Virus record (IMG/VR): IMGVR_UViG_3300045970_000591
Coordinates: 1-64,000 of that record
Length of the DNA: 64,000 nt
Reading direction: 5' to 3' (one strand)
Origin: a virus
The notes under the pieces are model-generated. The model worked only from the letters and a program-made list of their open reading frames with translations, did no database searches and was not told where the DNA came from. The position numbers and the translations under genes were made by a program. Positions 32,801-41,255 of the stretch are shown one piece after another (within the stretch, counting starts at the first letter, position 1; each line of letters starts with the position of its first letter).

Positions 32801-33678
32801 ACATACACATCATCTTGGTTAATATTCTGTATATCTATCGGGAATAACCTATTAGGCATAGGGAATTCAAAGTTGGCATCTACATTCATTAGCGTGCCTT
32901 GTTTGAAGAACAAGAAGAATCCTGTGTTTGCAGATGATACACCTAAGCTATCATTTCTGTATATGAAGTTGAATGCATTAGCAGGGTCAGGATCTCTTTC
33001 AAATATTGTTTGATTTGTTACAAAATCTGGATTGCATATATCGATTGGATATTGTTGGCCTGTAATAGAAACTGTTGTAGGATATGTTACTGATAGGTTT
33101 CTAACATTATTCAACTGATACAAATCAGTAGGTATACTTCCTATAGAGCCACTCTTTGTTGGGCGGCCGAACGGATTAAGCGTATTGAATCCTGCGTTAC
33201 ATATTTGCACAAACTGGTCAAACCAGTTGTTATTGTTTGAGTCATTCCAAAATACAGCAGTATTAGAAATAGCTACTCCGTTAGCATCGACTAAGGGTTG
33301 GTCTGTTTGCACTGCTGCAATCTTAAATAAACCACTGGCAGAAATATTTCTACGCGGAACATAGTTAACCATTTGCGCTAAACGGATAATACTTTCCCTA
33401 CGTTCTGCTGTATCTATAAAGTTTTCTCTGCTATTCAAGTCTGTTCTAAATGCTAAACTTGTGCCGAGGTATGCCAACAGCTCTATTATAGCAATAAACT
33501 CTGAACTTTCAATATAATCATTAAAGTCTTCTGGATAATATGTCTGAATATAATTCACCATCGCTTGTTTAAGCGTGTCAAAATCATATGCTGTATAATC
33601 TATGTATTGATAGGATTTAAATACCTTCTTATAGTCTTCTGCCGAAAACAGATTGGTTGTTCTTACTGATCCGCTCAT
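29899..33678 (-). CDS. 6: Baseplate wedge protein gp6
   Basis: The 1,259-aa protein has the gp6/baseplate-J-like N terminus: FKSYQYIDYTAYDFDTLK, an IQTYYPEDFNDYI segment and ELLAYLG-x3-AFRTDLNSRENF, followed by RRESIIRLAQMVNYVPRR. In T4 gp6 dimers form the inner ring that joins the wedges around the hub. T4 gp6 is about 660 aa, so this version is nearly twice as long and carries a large inserted central region. AAAGGA precedes the ATG. The gene follows gp25 by 9 bases, as in T4. Confidence 0.9.
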   Translation of the reverse strand: MSGSVRTTNLFSAEDYKKVFKSYQYIDYTAYDFDTLKQAMVNYIQTYYPEDFNDYIESSEFIAIIELLAYLGTSLAFRTDLNSRENFIDTAERRESIIRLAQMVNYVPRRNISASGLFKIAAVQTDQPLVDANGVAISNTAVFWNDSNNNNWFDQFVQICNAGFNTLNPFGRPTKSGSIGSIPTDLYQLNNVRNLSVTYPTTVSITGQQYPIDICNPDFVTNQTIFERDPDPANAFNFIYRNDSLGVSSANTGFFLFFKQGTLMNVDANFEFPMPNRLFPIDIQNINQDDVYVQETDQSGNVINKWIKVPALSGENIIYNSIHFSQRNVFDVITGANDTVTIRFADGNFGNVPTGLFRTWVRTSANQAIIIRPDNARGLQLSIPYVGVDGQRYTMSVVFNLEQTIGNAAASETDEQIKLRAPEVFSTQSRMVNGSDYNVLPLVYGNQLLKVQALDRTYSGQSRYIDLNDPTGFHKDLTILGQDGALYRDDQNILQSLTSDAGNQGTIATTIIDTIQEMLRDKKASTFFYDEYLTQFEAKVQPLGYSMLDLASNPDHLYWKTAPTKFKNDTGYFGSDFASADYTLLINSLPSNPWGFIKDGAAVEFASVDPTTHVWNGISPKVSVPVIHVLQAGELLVLDPSAAYATVGSVELGAEVPDNNQAVKICPAFRSTLTSDERININARISAGMSFWMYYDLISDTWNTSTSMSVSPAYNNAFVYPAPSISSYVSNWNADSGGLVFVNITSVTLTTSVYDITARGRSYVFESYKDTRFYWEPNQIVVDSTTGQALQDIIQIMPYVNTNSTVDNNIDSVITPSTAFLSTAVNFNITDIFLQDDGYVDSSKVEVSLIDNNNDGIADDPTGFDKIVGADNRVVFEYYTNEVTGYQSTRPWIARWNMELVPAQPAPPADPIPPFTGTMTVDFPFAPSSTNISDSGPSITTSSGVVPPVVYLDNYDLMLIPIISQLDNIADALNDFFYNSPMTNKLYIVNNSFISKTFLINGAKPGYGEFYTFEFAYNPDTGTYPSGKITKVKDTRYYDKNGKIFTQNMLAVNQLPLYYKWNHYAPIDQRIDPAVTNIIDMIAITNSYYRDMLIWKNVAGSLSTLPAAPTTEELRIQFQDLEQYKMVSDSMIWNSGEFKILFGPQAATELQCTFKVVKSPSTSVSDNEIKTRVVDAIDAYFDIRNWDFGEKFFYTELAAFIHQQLSRLISSVVIVPSNAGSQFGNLFEIAASANQLFMSTATVNNVQLISNLTNANLRI

Positions 33679-33687
33679 ATCTATCCT

Positions 33688-34110
33688 TTAATTTGTATTT
33701 TGTTTATCGTTCAAAGAAAACGTAACAAATAAACTGTCTCTTATTGCATCGGGTTGAAACAATAGAACCATACTAACCGTTAATGTCTGATCTTCCTGAT
33801 ATGTGTCTATGCTAACAAGCGATACTCTCGGATCACTTGACACAACTCTTGTCGCATCTTCTATGATTGCGCTCTTTGTATATTCGTCGAACGGGTCGAA
33901 CAAATATTCGTGAATTTTTGTGCCGAAAAACGGTAGCATAACGCGAGATCCCATAGGCGTAGCAAAGTGATTTTGTAAATCCCGCTTTACTATATCTACA
34001 TTTGTTAATGCATATGGCGGATTTATTTGATCAACCGTATTAAACCCCACGAAATAGGGCTTTCGTGTGATTTGCGTTTTTATTATTTGATTGCGTTGTA
34101 TAGTTGACAT
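33688..34110 (-). CDS. 25: Baseplate wedge protein gp25
   Basis: The 140-aa protein is a gp25-like (lysozyme-fold, non-catalytic) wedge component. It has IKRD-type DIVKRDLQNHFATPMGSRVMLP, FGTKIHEYLFDPFDE and a C-terminal strand region. gp25 joins sheath and wedge in contractile systems. The gene directly precedes gp6. A late box lies 16 bases upstream of the start. Confidence 0.9.
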   Translation of the reverse strand: MSTIQRNQIIKTQITRKPYFVGFNTVDQINPPYALTNVDIVKRDLQNHFATPMGSRVMLPFFGTKIHEYLFDPFDEYTKSAIIEDATRVVSSDPRVSLVSIDTYQEDQTLTVSMVLLFQPDAIRDSLFVTFSLNDKQNTN

Positions 34111-34126
34111 ATAATTCTCTTTTTGT

Positions 34127-34134
34127 TATTTATC
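34127..34134 (-). promoter_or_regulatory. Late promoter GATAAATA for gp25-gp6
   Basis: GATAAATA on the minus strand sits 16 bases upstream of the gp25 ATG, in the 55-base gap after the M15 peptidase gene. Confidence 0.6.
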
Positions 34135-34165
34135 AGGAAAATTATATGATGTTTTTATAAAGACG

Positions 34166-34981
34166 TTATCCGTAGCTGTGCAGGCCCGGGCTATACTGAT
34201 TTCTGTACATAGTCATTATTTTTGACGCATCTGAAACAGGTCGATTACCCGACGGTTTGAAACTTAGGTGATACCATACAAGCCCTGTCTTATCACTATG
34301 TTCGTATATAAACTGGTCATATGGAATATTATCCTTAACCCATGCTGCATTTTCCCAGTATCTTGCATAAGTCCATCCAGCAAACTGAATGTCCATTGCT
34401 TGCCCTAATATGTGTTGGCTTACCTTGTCGGGTTTTGTTGATGATTTATTTCTGAGTGCAGAGTTTATATTAAGTGCACCAAACTTTGCACGCATTGGTT
34501 CTGCCACATTTATTGCGAGTGCTTTAAGACAGTTAAATCTGGCATCAATACTACCTTGCCCGGCATACAGAGGAGGCAACGAACCGGTGTAAGTAATCAA
34601 CTCATTTTTAAATACAGCATTTATTGTGAAATGTCTAACCTTGTAATTCGTGCTAAGTTGCTCGTCATAAGATCCCGACCATACAGTTGATGTTGTTGCA
34701 ACAGGCGGAACAACTCGCGGCGGCGTTACAACACTCTTGGTAGCAGGTGCCGATATAGGTGGCGGCAAGGTTGTCTGCATAGCCGGTTGAGCTGTAGCAG
34801 GTATCTGCACACCTGTTTTACTCTGCGTATTATTGCCGTTGGCAATATTTTCGTCGTGTTCGTCTAAGGTAGGATCTCCATTATCACTACTAACAGTGTT
34901 CACTAATTCAGCGGAGTTTTCAAAATCGCTTGTAGAAAGTGTTACTCCGCCTACCGTAATTGTTGGTGCTGTGCAAGCCAT
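34166..34981 (-). CDS. M15-type peptidoglycan peptidase in the baseplate operon
   Basis: The 271-aa protein has an acidic N-terminal region, a Pro/Thr-rich linker (residues 58-98) and a C-terminal M15-like domain. SQHILGQAMDI supplies His190 and Asp197, and WYHLSF supplies His238, the expected zinc ligands of D-Ala-D-Ala carboxypeptidases and phage L-Ala-D-Glu peptidases. It is encoded immediately after gp5. It is therefore probably a virion-borne cell wall peptidase working with the gp5 lysozyme during entry. Confidence 0.75.
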   Translation of the reverse strand: MACTAPTITVGGVTLSTSDFENSAELVNTVSSDNGDPTLDEHDENIANGNNTQSKTGVQIPATAQPAMQTTLPPPISAPATKSVVTPPRVVPPVATTSTVWSGSYDEQLSTNYKVRHFTINAVFKNELITYTGSLPPLYAGQGSIDARFNCLKALAINVAEPMRAKFGALNINSALRNKSSTKPDKVSQHILGQAMDIQFAGWTYARYWENAAWVKDNIPYDQFIYEHSDKTGLVWYHLSFKPSGNRPVSDASKIMTMYRNQYSPGLHSYG

Positions 34982-34982
34982 A

Positions 34983-37601
34983 TTATCCTACCTTTGTCTT
35001 ATTTGTCGGATCTATATTATTTCCTATCATAGCACATATATTAGGACCTCGTTTTCCTACCTGTCTATACCACTTTGATGTTGATAATTCTATATCAGCC
35101 CTGGCAAAGTCTTTTGCTTTTATTGCAGCAAGAAACTTTACGAATTTAGATAACCCGCCCATACCGAGGTTATAAGCGAGATCGATTATACCTCGTTTTC
35201 TTATATCAGATAATTCATCCCATGTATCTCCTACCAACTTTTGTGCAATCTTTGTGGCAGAGCTTGAGTCGGCAGAATACCAGTTTTCTATCTGGTCAGT
35301 CTCGATGGGTGTCCCCACCGGATATAACGGTATTTCATTAACCCTCATTAAGTGGCCTATACCGCCTGTTATTAGTCCTACTGTATCAGTGTATGATTTA
35401 TCCTTAAGACCTTCGTGTATCACAAGTTGTTTCCTTAATGCAGATGTTAATATATTACTGGCTATGTTACTATCCGCTAATGAATCCCCTGTCACTGATT
35501 TGTTCGAGGAACCCGGATTTACAGCAGCAGGTGGCGGCGCGGGCGGGGAATATCCATACCCCGTCATACTCATTTGAGCGTGTGTGTTGCCGACACCTGC
35601 GGAGCCCATATATGTGGCATCGTCCGGTGTTATAACAGGTGCACCACCTGCCACATTGCCTTTGTTGAAGTTCTCATGCTCTGGACACGGTTCGTATGTA
35701 GGGAACCCCGAAACAATAGTCTGTATAGGAGCCGAGTTTCGTTTAAACTTAGATAGCGGCGTAGGCGTAACAGTTGTCCAGTTTGATGGATTAAATGCAC
35801 CCTTAGGTTGCGTTACTTTGCTCTTGTAAAATAACCCATCTGCTTCGTATTTCACTACATCGTCTACTTTATATGATACCGATGTAGAAAAGTATGTCCA
35901 GTTTGTGTCTGTAGGATCACTCCATGTTGCAAGAATGTTTAGTTTATTATTGAGGGGTTTAACTTCTGCAGGCCTTGCTGTACCAGCTGACATAGCACCT
36001 TCTGCGACAAGTGGAGTCTCTACCGCTGGTCCATCGGCGGACCCATCACTTGTTGCGCCGAGCCCGCCGGCAATATTTGCCCAGGTAGATTTCAGATTTG
36101 CAGTCTGTGACGACGAAATAATACCAGTGACCCCGAGGCTTCCGCCGATAAGAGTATTTGTGCCTATATTTAATGACGATGCATCTAACGACATAGATCC
36201 TGCAGCAGTTTCTATTATATTACTCATAGCATTTAAGCTCATATTTGAGTTAGTGCAAAATACAACATCACCCATACCCACCACAGATATCGTACCCTTT
36301 GATCCTACACGAATATTTCCTGTGGCTGATACATCTACTGCTGCATCTGTTGTTAGTTTTATACCCTTCTTAGAGTTGAAATCTTGGCCACCGTTTTGTG
36401 TAGTAACACTTAAAGAGTTACCTATTTTAACATTTATATCGTTTTCTACAGCAGTTAAGAATACACCTTTCTGCGATGTGCTCTGTAGGTTGTTGAGCGT
36501 CTGTAATACAATATTACCGCCGTCACCTTTACCTTCTCCAACATATCCCCACTCTGGTATATTTTTCGTGACTGGTGCATTATTAACATCGTATGTAAAT
36601 GTTGTTGTCTTTTCTTTTGTATCTTTAGCAGCCTTCATAAAGATATTCTGGCCTGCTTCTATATTGATATTCCTATCAGCACGGATATTGAAGTCTCTTT
36701 GGGCACGCATAGATATATTCTTTGCACCAAAAATATCTACATTTCCATCTTTATCCATTTGCACCCAGGATGTTCCGTCTCTGTTTATCATGTATATGAA
36801 TCCGTTAGATTCATTTATGTGTATCTGCGCACCGGATTTCGTGCTAAGTTGCACATACTCGCTGTTCTCTGCATCATCCATAACAAATGATGATCCACCT
36901 TTTCGTCTAATATCACTTTTATTCTTACTGCCTTTTATTACTGGCCCCGGAGTAGATATGCCGAATACCTCACTTGGAGATTCTCGGCGAGCGCTTGAGT
37001 TTGTTGATCCGCGAACAGGATCATTGATCAGTCCTTGATTTCCTACACCATTAAACTTTGTTGCATGGTATGGTTTTTTAACCGTATCTGCATCAGTGGT
37101 ATTACCTATTGATTTATTGTATTCTGCAACAGGTATATTCTTCCCCGGATATTGATAGTTATTTGCAGACGATGCTGTACCGGGTATGCTATTATTTACA
37201 AACTGGTTAAATAGGCTTCCTATCCACACCCCTTTACCCGGATTACCATTAATAAACATAACCAACACTATGTTGCCCAAATCGGGCGGCACCATCCACA
37301 TACCGTATGTTGTCTGTGTGCCTTCAAACTGTTGTGTGTTGTTTTTATCTATTGTAGCAACATTGGTTGATCCTGCAAAAGGAGAGCAATAGCTTACTGT
37401 TGTCCATCCTTTTTCGTTTTCGGGCGAAGAGGCAAACTCTGGAATCCATACCATCATTCTACCGTTCTTTTGCACATCTGCTGTATTCTTAACAATACCC
37501 ATATATAGGCCGAGGAGTAACGGAGATCTACCACCTGCCTGTAGGCTATCGTTTGTTGTTGCTGAAACTGTTCTATCGTTTGTATTTAAGTATGCTGTCA
37601 T
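34983..37601 (-). CDS. 5: Baseplate hub spike gp5 with C-terminal lysozyme
   Basis: The 872-aa protein has an N-terminal OB-fold-like domain (GLYMGIVKNTAD-x-QKNGRMMVWIPE) and a central beta-helix of short repeats (for example IRADRNINIEAGQNI, residues about 240-520). The C-terminal T4-type lysozyme (GH24) starts at about residue 722. The catalytic triad Glu730, Asp739, Thr745 keeps exactly the 9- and 6-residue spacing of T4 lysozyme E11/D20/T26. In T4 gp5 the lysozyme lies between the OB-fold and the beta-helix; here it is at the end. It should pierce the outer membrane and digest peptidoglycan. Confidence 0.9.
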   Translation of the reverse strand: MTAYLNTNDRTVSATTNDSLQAGGRSPLLLGLYMGIVKNTADVQKNGRMMVWIPEFASSPENEKGWTTVSYCSPFAGSTNVATIDKNNTQQFEGTQTTYGMWMVPPDLGNIVLVMFINGNPGKGVWIGSLFNQFVNNSIPGTASSANNYQYPGKNIPVAEYNKSIGNTTDADTVKKPYHATKFNGVGNQGLINDPVRGSTNSSARRESPSEVFGISTPGPVIKGSKNKSDIRRKGGSSFVMDDAENSEYVQLSTKSGAQIHINESNGFIYMINRDGTSWVQMDKDGNVDIFGAKNISMRAQRDFNIRADRNINIEAGQNIFMKAAKDTKEKTTTFTYDVNNAPVTKNIPEWGYVGEGKGDGGNIVLQTLNNLQSTSQKGVFLTAVENDINVKIGNSLSVTTQNGGQDFNSKKGIKLTTDAAVDVSATGNIRVGSKGTISVVGMGDVVFCTNSNMSLNAMSNIIETAAGSMSLDASSLNIGTNTLIGGSLGVTGIISSSQTANLKSTWANIAGGLGATSDGSADGPAVETPLVAEGAMSAGTARPAEVKPLNNKLNILATWSDPTDTNWTYFSTSVSYKVDDVVKYEADGLFYKSKVTQPKGAFNPSNWTTVTPTPLSKFKRNSAPIQTIVSGFPTYEPCPEHENFNKGNVAGGAPVITPDDATYMGSAGVGNTHAQMSMTGYGYSPPAPPPAAVNPGSSNKSVTGDSLADSNIASNILTSALRKQLVIHEGLKDKSYTDTVGLITGGIGHLMRVNEIPLYPVGTPIETDQIENWYSADSSSATKIAQKLVGDTWDELSDIRKRGIIDLAYNLGMGGLSKFVKFLAAIKAKDFARADIELSTSKWYRQVGKRGPNICAMIGNNIDPTNKTKVG

Positions 37602-37605
37602 AGTA

Positions 37606-40173
37606 TTATACGCCGCTTGCCCTTTCTGGACCTCTTGTTGAACTTCCTGAGCCAGGGCCCGGCGGTAATGCCCTGAGCGTGTCTAAAAAATCTACATATT
37701 TGAGTTTACCTGGCGCAGTTTTATCATACGGCACAAGACCCATTGATTCTCGTGTCGGATTTTTAACTGCGGCGGGCGGTATGGTTGTGTTAGATAGCTT
37801 CTCTGTTGCAATAGGTGTGTCTGCGGTATATGCAGCAGTCTTCATTTGTTTTAAGAAGCCTAATATATCTACCATAGGATCGATATTACAGGTAAGCTCT
37901 TGAGTAAACTTACCCATTTCAAACTTACTAAGTACGGAAATGACCTTATACACCCCACTAAAGGTTTCTATATTTTCAAATGAGTCAATCACACCTGTTT
38001 CGTCTATTGCCATTTGTGGTGTTCTAAACAATATGACAATAAAGTTATCTGTACCGTAAAAATTCACAGATGACGAATTTTTTCTATGACTGTTTTTGAT
38101 TTCGTCTATAGCAAGCGTTTTTGTATCCATCATAGACTTATATGGTAGTACAGTTATATTATGACCTACACTTCTCGGGAATAACCAAAATGGGTCACCT
38201 TTTATAAGCAACTTTACAATAGTAAGACTTGCATCTACTGTTGAGTATAATGCTGTTGAAAATATATTAGATACTCTGGCGCGACCACCCTCTGTAGTGG
38301 TGTCTATACCACCGGGCCCTACAGTGTTTTCTTGTGCTCCTTCTCTACGTGGGATAGGTCTTAGTTTGCTTCTTCTTGTGTCTATATTAGTTGATATTGC
38401 TGCCTTGGCGTCGGCTGATCCTGAATTTACGTCAGATATAAACTTATATCCATTCACAGGTTCTGCGAGAGATTTGGCTGTAATTTTTGTTTTCGTATCT
38501 GGCTCACCAGATCGTGTTGTTCCGCCTGCAGCTATTATGCTTGTTGTATGGTTGCGGCGGTCTGCTGGCCTAGCAGATTCCAACAGTTTATTATACCGCA
38601 GGGCCAACTCAGTATCTTTTAGTTTTGCATTATCTATTTCTGCTCGAGTTTCTGATATTTTCTTCAAGATATCTGTCTCACTCGTTGCATCATTTATGAA
38701 ATGTATTGCTTCTCTAAGTTTTTCCTTTAGCTTTTTTTCTGTTTCTCTGGCTTTATCTATATTAAGCCCAGTATCCGACGTCGACGAGTCCGAGTATACA
38801 CCGCCGAATCGGGCTAAGGTTGCGGCATACGCAAAATTCATAGTAAGATCGAACTGAAGTATCTGGTCATTCAGTCCGGTGAAAATATAACTATATTTTT
38901 TATTAAGTATTTTATTTTTTATATACTCATTTACTATTTTATTGGATAGTTTTGCTTCATCAGCAGATGTTGAAACTTCTTGAGTGTCATCTATAGCACC
39001 CATATCATATTGGACAATATAAATAGTGACTTCAACTGCATTATCCTGTCTCACAGGATCATACACAATGGGTCTAGTTTCAGTAACTATTCTCCATAAT
39101 TTTCTCATCGCCCACGGGATTTGATCTGCTTTTTTAACTTCGCCGTCCGGTGTATCTGTGCCTTGTAGTTGTGTCTGGTACTTTTCTGAGTTTGCCAATA
39201 AAGAATCTACTATCTTATCTATACTTGTACCGTCTTTATAGGTTGCGGATTTCTTCTTTAAATCAATAAAAGACCCGCCACGAGCAGTATTCTTAATCAT
39301 CGAGTCTGGTGCTAATACCAGTGGTGCTAGTTCATCATCAACTACTATGTTATACACATCGGGGATACTATAGTTATCGATTAGTTTTATATATTGATCA
39401 GCATTTATCTTGTCTGCCAACCTTTTCATAGAATCTTCAAATGTAGTTATGTTATCGAGTGTTATCGAATGCTGTATGCTAAAGTATGCATTGGCTTGTG
39501 CAAGCTCATTATAAACTATGCCGCTGAAATCGTATCGGGTACCTATATTAGCAACGTGCGCTTTTACATCAGTCACCTTAATGGGCCACACCCATAGTTG
39601 GTCTCCAAGGCCGCCCGGTGCAGATGATGGTATAGCGGTTGCTTCCTCTGGTGTTCTTCCTCTAAATTCTAACTGTAGAAAGCAAGGCATAACAAGCCAG
39701 TTACCTATACCTAGCGCACTTGCTTCTGCATACATTTTATCTAATAGACCAGCGCCGGATGGTTCAACAATTTCGAACTTAACAATAGTTTGGGTTCCTG
39801 TACCTGCTTCTACAGAAGGCACTGCGATACCGTTGAATTCTACCTTATCTATTGTTAAGTCAGTTACACCACTTTCTGCTATTATAGTTTGATTTTCAGG
39901 AGATAATACTGCACCGGAATTCGCATTAGCAGTGGATGTTATAAACAACTTCCAGTGATATGTATATGTGTCGTAGTTATCTAACATATTAGGTGAGAAA
40001 TCTAACTTATATACTTCTTTCTCTGTTGCGGGTAGGCTGTGCCTGTATGCGTTTATTTCTCCCGCGGTAGGACCACCGGCGCCGCCACGGCCGCTGCCGC
40101 CCTGAGTCTTTGGCTTCCATTTGCCACCGCTGCCCCAGTTTTTTGAACCACTTGATGAAGGTATACCTGCCAT
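37606..40173 (-). CDS. Large baseplate hub-region structural protein
   Basis: The 855-aa protein begins with a Gly/Ser/Lys-rich flexible segment (residues 1-40). Strand-rich domains (LWVWPIKVTDVKAHV and similar) are followed by a helical insertion rich in Lys/Glu (residues about 480-560). It lies between gp53 and gp5 in a close-packed operon, the place where a hub protein such as gp27 could be expected. No residue-level match to gp27 was recognised, so it is called only hub-region. Spacing to gp5 is 4 bases. Confidence 0.65.
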   Translation of the reverse strand: MAGIPSSSGSKNWGSGGKWKPKTQGGSGRGGAGGPTAGEINAYRHSLPATEKEVYKLDFSPNMLDNYDTYTYHWKLFITSTANANSGAVLSPENQTIIAESGVTDLTIDKVEFNGIAVPSVEAGTGTQTIVKFEIVEPSGAGLLDKMYAEASALGIGNWLVMPCFLQLEFRGRTPEEATAIPSSAPGGLGDQLWVWPIKVTDVKAHVANIGTRYDFSGIVYNELAQANAYFSIQHSITLDNITTFEDSMKRLADKINADQYIKLIDNYSIPDVYNIVVDDELAPLVLAPDSMIKNTARGGSFIDLKKKSATYKDGTSIDKIVDSLLANSEKYQTQLQGTDTPDGEVKKADQIPWAMRKLWRIVTETRPIVYDPVRQDNAVEVTIYIVQYDMGAIDDTQEVSTSADEAKLSNKIVNEYIKNKILNKKYSYIFTGLNDQILQFDLTMNFAYAATLARFGGVYSDSSTSDTGLNIDKARETEKKLKEKLREAIHFINDATSETDILKKISETRAEIDNAKLKDTELALRYNKLLESARPADRRNHTTSIIAAGGTTRSGEPDTKTKITAKSLAEPVNGYKFISDVNSGSADAKAAISTNIDTRRSKLRPIPRREGAQENTVGPGGIDTTTEGGRARVSNIFSTALYSTVDASLTIVKLLIKGDPFWLFPRSVGHNITVLPYKSMMDTKTLAIDEIKNSHRKNSSSVNFYGTDNFIVILFRTPQMAIDETGVIDSFENIETFSGVYKVISVLSKFEMGKFTQELTCNIDPMVDILGFLKQMKTAAYTADTPIATEKLSNTTIPPAAVKNPTRESMGLVPYDKTAPGKLKYVDFLDTLRALPPGPGSGSSTRGPERASGV

Positions 40174-40174
40174 A

Positions 40175-40456
40175 TTATTGTATCACACTGTCTGGCACAT
40201 AAATCTCTGTACCTGCTATAAAGTCGTTTATAGGGTCGATTAATGTGTCTGGATTTCTTACTGCAAACACCCACCACAATGATGGGGTACCATATTCGGC
40301 CTGACTTAGCAGATCGGGCCGCTGATCATACTCCGCAGGTATCTTAACAATCTTATCGTAGTCGCTTTTAGGCACCTTGAGTGTAGGCATTATATCTAAA
40401 TACCAATCATTAATAGGCGTGTTTACATAAGGACTCGATTTTTTAAACTGTGACAT
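40175..40456 (-). CDS. 53: Baseplate wedge protein gp53-like
   Basis: The 93-aa protein carries the gp53/LysM-like signature: RPDLLSQAEYGTPSLWWVFAVRNPD followed by INDFIAGTEIYVP. gp53 joins adjacent wedges of the baseplate. It is shorter than T4 gp53 (about 196 aa) and matches the small N-terminal type seen in cyanophage-like T4 relatives. The start overlaps the stop of the upstream gene by 1 base. Confidence 0.8.
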   Translation of the reverse strand: MSQFKKSSPYVNTPINDWYLDIMPTLKVPKSDYDKIVKIPAEYDQRPDLLSQAEYGTPSLWWVFAVRNPDTLIDPINDFIAGTEIYVPDSVIQ

Positions 40457-41136
40457 TAAATATATCCCCCGGTTATAAGATTGCCGCTACGGAATTTATC
40501 TAAGTTAAAGTTGTTTCTTGTTTTAATCGGTGTGTATTGTGTTTCTAGTTCTATTTCAACTTTTATGTGTGTAGGAACCCAAGAGTAGCCGTTGCTTTTT
40601 CCAGCCGGTAAAGATAGGCCGTCTCCGTTAGAGTTTAATCCTGCCGTATAAACAGGCACATAATCTACAGCAGCGTCTAAAGTATATCCGAAGGATTTCA
40701 CTACAACGGGAACATCATTAAACTGATGATCTCCTAAATAGTTAAATAATAACACAGGCGGAGGCGTGCCCGATGTTTTGTATGTTTGCACACCAAAATA
40801 AAGTTTAGTTGATGATTTAAAAAAGTGTATAACTGCTAACATATAGAATGCTTCAGCATCTGACTGTGCTGTAAACTCTGTAGATATGTTAATCGGCTTA
40901 GGATACGAACGAACATACGCATTATACCCGTAGTTAGAATGTATGAATGGACTTAAATCATACTCTGCTTGACTTCCTGCGGTAACAGACGGGGTATAAG
41001 GAAATAATATGCCATTAGTGGCATGGAGTGGCCAGAGTATATTTGATTGATCTGCAGGGCCTAATATGCCTGTTTCTGTTTTTGCCGCCGACACACTCTT
41101 CGGGCCTAATCTTGCTCTAAAATCTTGTCCTGCCAT
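40456..41136 (-). CDS. Tail tube-associated baseplate protein
   Basis: The 226-aa protein is strand-rich with a conserved-looking core (LFPYTPSVTAGSQAEYDLSP, EAFYMLAVIHFFKSSTKLYFG, DVPVVVKSFGYTLD). This layout is typical of tube-fold proteins. In T4, gp48 and gp54 cap the baseplate and start the tube; this protein is the first gene of the hub operon and may do the same, but the exact equivalent is not settled. AGGAG precedes the ATG, and a GGTAAATA late box lies 22 bases upstream. Confidence 0.65.
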   Translation of the reverse strand: MAGQDFRARLGPKSVSAAKTETGILGPADQSNILWPLHATNGILFPYTPSVTAGSQAEYDLSPFIHSNYGYNAYVRSYPKPINISTEFTAQSDAEAFYMLAVIHFFKSSTKLYFGVQTYKTSGTPPPVLLFNYLGDHQFNDVPVVVKSFGYTLDAAVDYVPVYTAGLNSNGDGLSLPAGKSNGYSWVPTHIKVEIELETQYTPIKTRNNFNLDKFRSGNLITGGYI

Positions 41137-41158
41137 AAATATATTCTCCTAACTTGCT

Positions 41159-41166
41159 TATTTACC
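41159..41166 (-). promoter_or_regulatory. Late promoter GGTAAATA for the hub operon
   Basis: GGTAAATA on the minus strand lies 22 bases before the ATG at 41136 and heads the run of genes to gp5 and the M15 peptidase. It is divergent from the sigma70-type promoter at 41201. Confidence 0.6.
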
Positions 41167-41200
41167 AGAATAATAAACTACTGTTTTTATTAAGAAATCC

Positions 41201-41229
41201 TTGACCAAGCATGTTAGATATGTTATACT
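41201..41229 (+). promoter_or_regulatory. Sigma70-type promoter for gp55-47-46
   Basis: TTGACC (41201-41206), a 17-base spacer and TATACT (41224-41229) give a good promoter with an expected start near 41236. This rules out an in-frame ATG at 41211 as the gp55 start. Confidence 0.75.
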
Positions 41230-41255
41230 TATACGAAACCCACTTTGGAGAATCT

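Noticed and set aside
35905-37038. 377-aa plus-strand ORF opposite gp5
   Set aside because: It lies wholly inside a well supported gene on the other strand and has no start signals.
41211-41255. Upstream ATG as start of gp55
   Set aside because: It lies between the -35 and -10 elements of the promoter at 41201-41229, upstream of the expected transcript start.
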